Below are positions 62,318-64,000 of a stretch of DNA of 64,000 nt, one piece after another (the first letter of the stretch is position 1; every line of letters starts with the position of its first letter). Under the pieces are notes generated by a model. That model saw only the letters and a program-made list of their open reading frames with translations. It ran no database searches and was not told the origin of the DNA. The DNA comes from Oscillatoria sp. FACHB-1406. Its GTDB lineage: Bacteria > Cyanobacteriota > Cyanobacteriia > Cyanobacteriales > Spirulinaceae. The stretch is taken from NCBI RefSeq assembly GCF_014698145.1, contig NZ_JACJSM010000024.1, positions 27,238-91,237 of the forward strand, written 5' to 3'. The translations under genes and the position numbers were made by a program.

Positions 62318-63751
62318 TTAAGATTTGCGAATTTTTTTGCGGTTTTGAATTCCGAATAGACTCAGCATAGTAATCCCGAATAAAGTTGAAGGTTCGGGAA
62401 CAGATTTTCCGGGATCTGTCGGTGGCTGTATAGGAGCTTCGGGATCTTTACATCCCGATATTAGCGTTCCGCCATTCTTATCGCCCATCACTGCGATCGC
62501 GTTTTCCTCACACAATCCCTTCCCGAAAAATTCTAAGGAGTAATTACCTTGCAAGCGTTGAGGAATGAGGAAATGGCGATCGCTCCCTGTCGCCGTGTAA
62601 AATAAACCCGGAATCTCACCCGTTTGCGTCCAAGCACCATCGCGGTAACTCAATTTATTACCTAGCGGATCGGTCAGCATAAAATCGATATTATAAAACC
62701 ATCCTTGTAACCAATCTTTATATTCAGCATTGAGTTTTGGAATCGAGTAGTGTTGGAAAGGGGCAGAAAGGACAGAAATTCCGGTCCCGCCAGTGCCGCG
62801 ATCGGCAAACTTTTTACATTCGGGAGTCATCGGAAAAGTAATCAAACATTCCCAAGGCGTAGCATCTAAGTTCGGGCCTATAAATGAATTATTGAATTCA
62901 ATAAATTCTAGGTTTCTGGGAATAAAGCCTTGTCCGTCGTTAATGAAAGCTTCTTCAGAGGCTCGCTCGATCAACCCCACTCCCGTACATTGTCCGTAAT
63001 AGCATTTTTGTTGATACGGGTCTAAAAAAGCAGGAGAACCCACAGAATAAGCATATGTGCTGTTAAATTGAGTTTCAATATAACTCTTCATTTTTTCAGC
63101 ATAGTTATCGCCCCAGAAATCGGGGATTTTTAAGTATTCAACTCGTTTTTCTGTACTAAAGGGAGAGTTGAGGAGATTGCTAACGAAAGAACCAAAAGAA
63201 TGCTGTTGTTGTACGCCATCATCGTGAGTAATGGTGCGATATCTATTCTGAACGAGATCCCAATATTGACCTAAAGTATAGGGCGCACTCGATTCGTAAA
63301 CCTGCCCGTTCCAGTTGAAACCGACATGAGAAAAAGGACGATCTTTTTCGCCGATGTAAATTAATCCCGAATTTTCAGATAAGTCAATTTTGGCATTAAA
63401 ATCAAAGGTTCCTTGGGGTTGAACGCGAAAGCTAATTCTCGAGCCAACTTTGACATCGAGAGTTGAAGAAATTTCGAGCTTGCCGGGATTATTAGGATTA
63501 GTTAGTTCGTAATTGCTGCTGCTGACTTTTGCTCCATCAATCCAGATAGAAGCGTTTAAATTGCCCGTCATGTTGCTGAGGAGGGTGTTGAAGCTGACGC
63601 TAGCATCAACGGGACTAATCCAAGTTTTTTCGTAGCTACCGTTCGCAGCAGTTTGGCTATCCTGAAATAGCGTGTAGGCTAGGGTAGCAGGAGTGTGGAA
63701 GGCGAGAGTTGCGGTGGTGAGGGCGACGAGGGCAAGTTGGCGGTTTGACAT
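62318..63751 (-). CDS. PEP-CTERM anchored exported protein
   Basis: A 477-residue protein. A signal peptide (about 1-25) ends near TLA. The C-terminus is VPEPSTLFGITMLSLFGIQN followed by a basic tail, the PEP-CTERM sorting signal read by exosortase in cyanobacteria. The body has several Cys pairs and no recognised enzyme motif. It should be surface-exposed or secreted. No exosortase lies in the window. Confidence 0.88.
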   Translation of the reverse strand: MSNRQLALVALTTATLAFHTPATLAYTLFQDSQTAANGSYEKTWISPVDASVSFNTLLSNMTGNLNASIWIDGAKVSSSNYELTNPNNPGKLEISSTLDVKVGSRISFRVQPQGTFDFNAKIDLSENSGLIYIGEKDRPFSHVGFNWNGQVYESSAPYTLGQYWDLVQNRYRTITHDDGVQQQHSFGSFVSNLLNSPFSTEKRVEYLKIPDFWGDNYAEKMKSYIETQFNSTYAYSVGSPAFLDPYQQKCYYGQCTGVGLIERASEEAFINDGQGFIPRNLEFIEFNNSFIGPNLDATPWECLITFPMTPECKKFADRGTGGTGISVLSAPFQHYSIPKLNAEYKDWLQGWFYNIDFMLTDPLGNKLSYRDGAWTQTGEIPGLFYTATGSDRHFLIPQRLQGNYSLEFFGKGLCEENAIAVMGDKNGGTLISGCKDPEAPIQPPTDPGKSVPEPSTLFGITMLSLFGIQNRKKIRKS

Positions 63752-64000
63752 ATTGGTGGTAATTTCCCTGGCACAAACGAATTTTGAGGGAGATTGAAGC
63801 CTCTCCCTAGATAGGAACTCGCTATTTTTTGTTTTTTTTTACGCAGACGGGCGCAATTTGTTACAAAACTTTATGGGAAGCGGTGGGAATATTTCAGATG
63901 TAGCGATTGTCTTAAATGTCAAGTCAGTAATGAGAATTTAGCTGAATTTTCTGGGCGGCGATTGAGGCCGCGACAATTGCTTCATCCCGCTCGCGAACAC
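63752..64000. other. 249-bp end of window upstream of the PEP-CTERM gene
   Basis: No coding frame is supported. It should carry the promoter of the PEP-CTERM gene. A T-rich run of ten (about 63831-63840) is notable. The right edge is cut. Confidence 0.4.

Overview
The window is a 64 kb piece of a cyanobacterial chromosome. The evidence is the very dense octamer GCGATCGC (HIP1), an allophycocyanin B gene (apcD), psb27, a phycobiliprotein lyase, an alternative Rieske protein, the flv4-ORF-flv2 flavodiiron operon and an acyl-lipid desaturase. Heptanucleotide tandem repeats (AATTCGT type), many short dispersed palindromes and several MITE-like elements suggest a repeat-rich, probably filamentous, non-marine lineage. 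I cannot name the species.

Layout. 1-2.6 kb: 3' end of secD, secF and two small genes. 2.6-3.8 kb: a ClpP-fold protease with a small overlapping partner on the minus strand. 3.9-8.3 kb: def, a small membrane protein, an FHA-PrsW fusion and a DICT-GAF histidine kinase. 8.9-15.7 kb: mtnA and a petC2-like Rieske gene, divergent from flv4, a PsiE-like membrane protein gene and flv2. A truncated duplicate of the PsiE-like gene and a small inverted-repeat element sit inside this operon. 16-22 kb: ssb, a 188-bp MITE with a 10-bp target duplication, an RsbW-type kinase, an RlmD-type rRNA methyltransferase, apcD and psb27. 22.2-27.6 kb: tRNA-Phe, a cobalamin riboswitch, cbiMNQO (cobalt uptake) and a cbiG-cobJ fusion (corrin ring synthesis). 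27.9-38.7 kb: mixed housekeeping and accessory genes (PTP-like, YkvA-like, FkbM methyltransferase, sbcC, DUF3370, STAS, saccharopine-dehydrogenase-like, CpcS-type lyase, ADP-ribosylglycohydrolase).

38.9-50.9 kb is the most unusual block. It holds a sigma-70-like protein, a DUF1822 protein, a membrane protein joining a CHAT (caspase-like) peptidase to a CHASE2 sensor domain, and a DUF928 protein. These are followed by an oppositely oriented exported TPR-CHAT protein and, divergent from it, a two-partner-secretion (filamentous haemagglutinin-like) exoprotein. I read it as a candidate envelope-sensing and proteolysis system tied to an exoprotein. The link is inferred from gene order.

51.0-64 kb: an exported protein that resembles thiaminase I and keeps both expected catalytic residues, a transglutaminase-like protein, a very large membrane protein with a serine-hydrolase motif, two tandem Uma2 nucleases, an S2P-like membrane protein whose HExxH reads RELSH, desC, a methionine-gamma-lyase-like PLP protein, a second copy of the small inverted-repeat element, and a PEP-CTERM surface protein.
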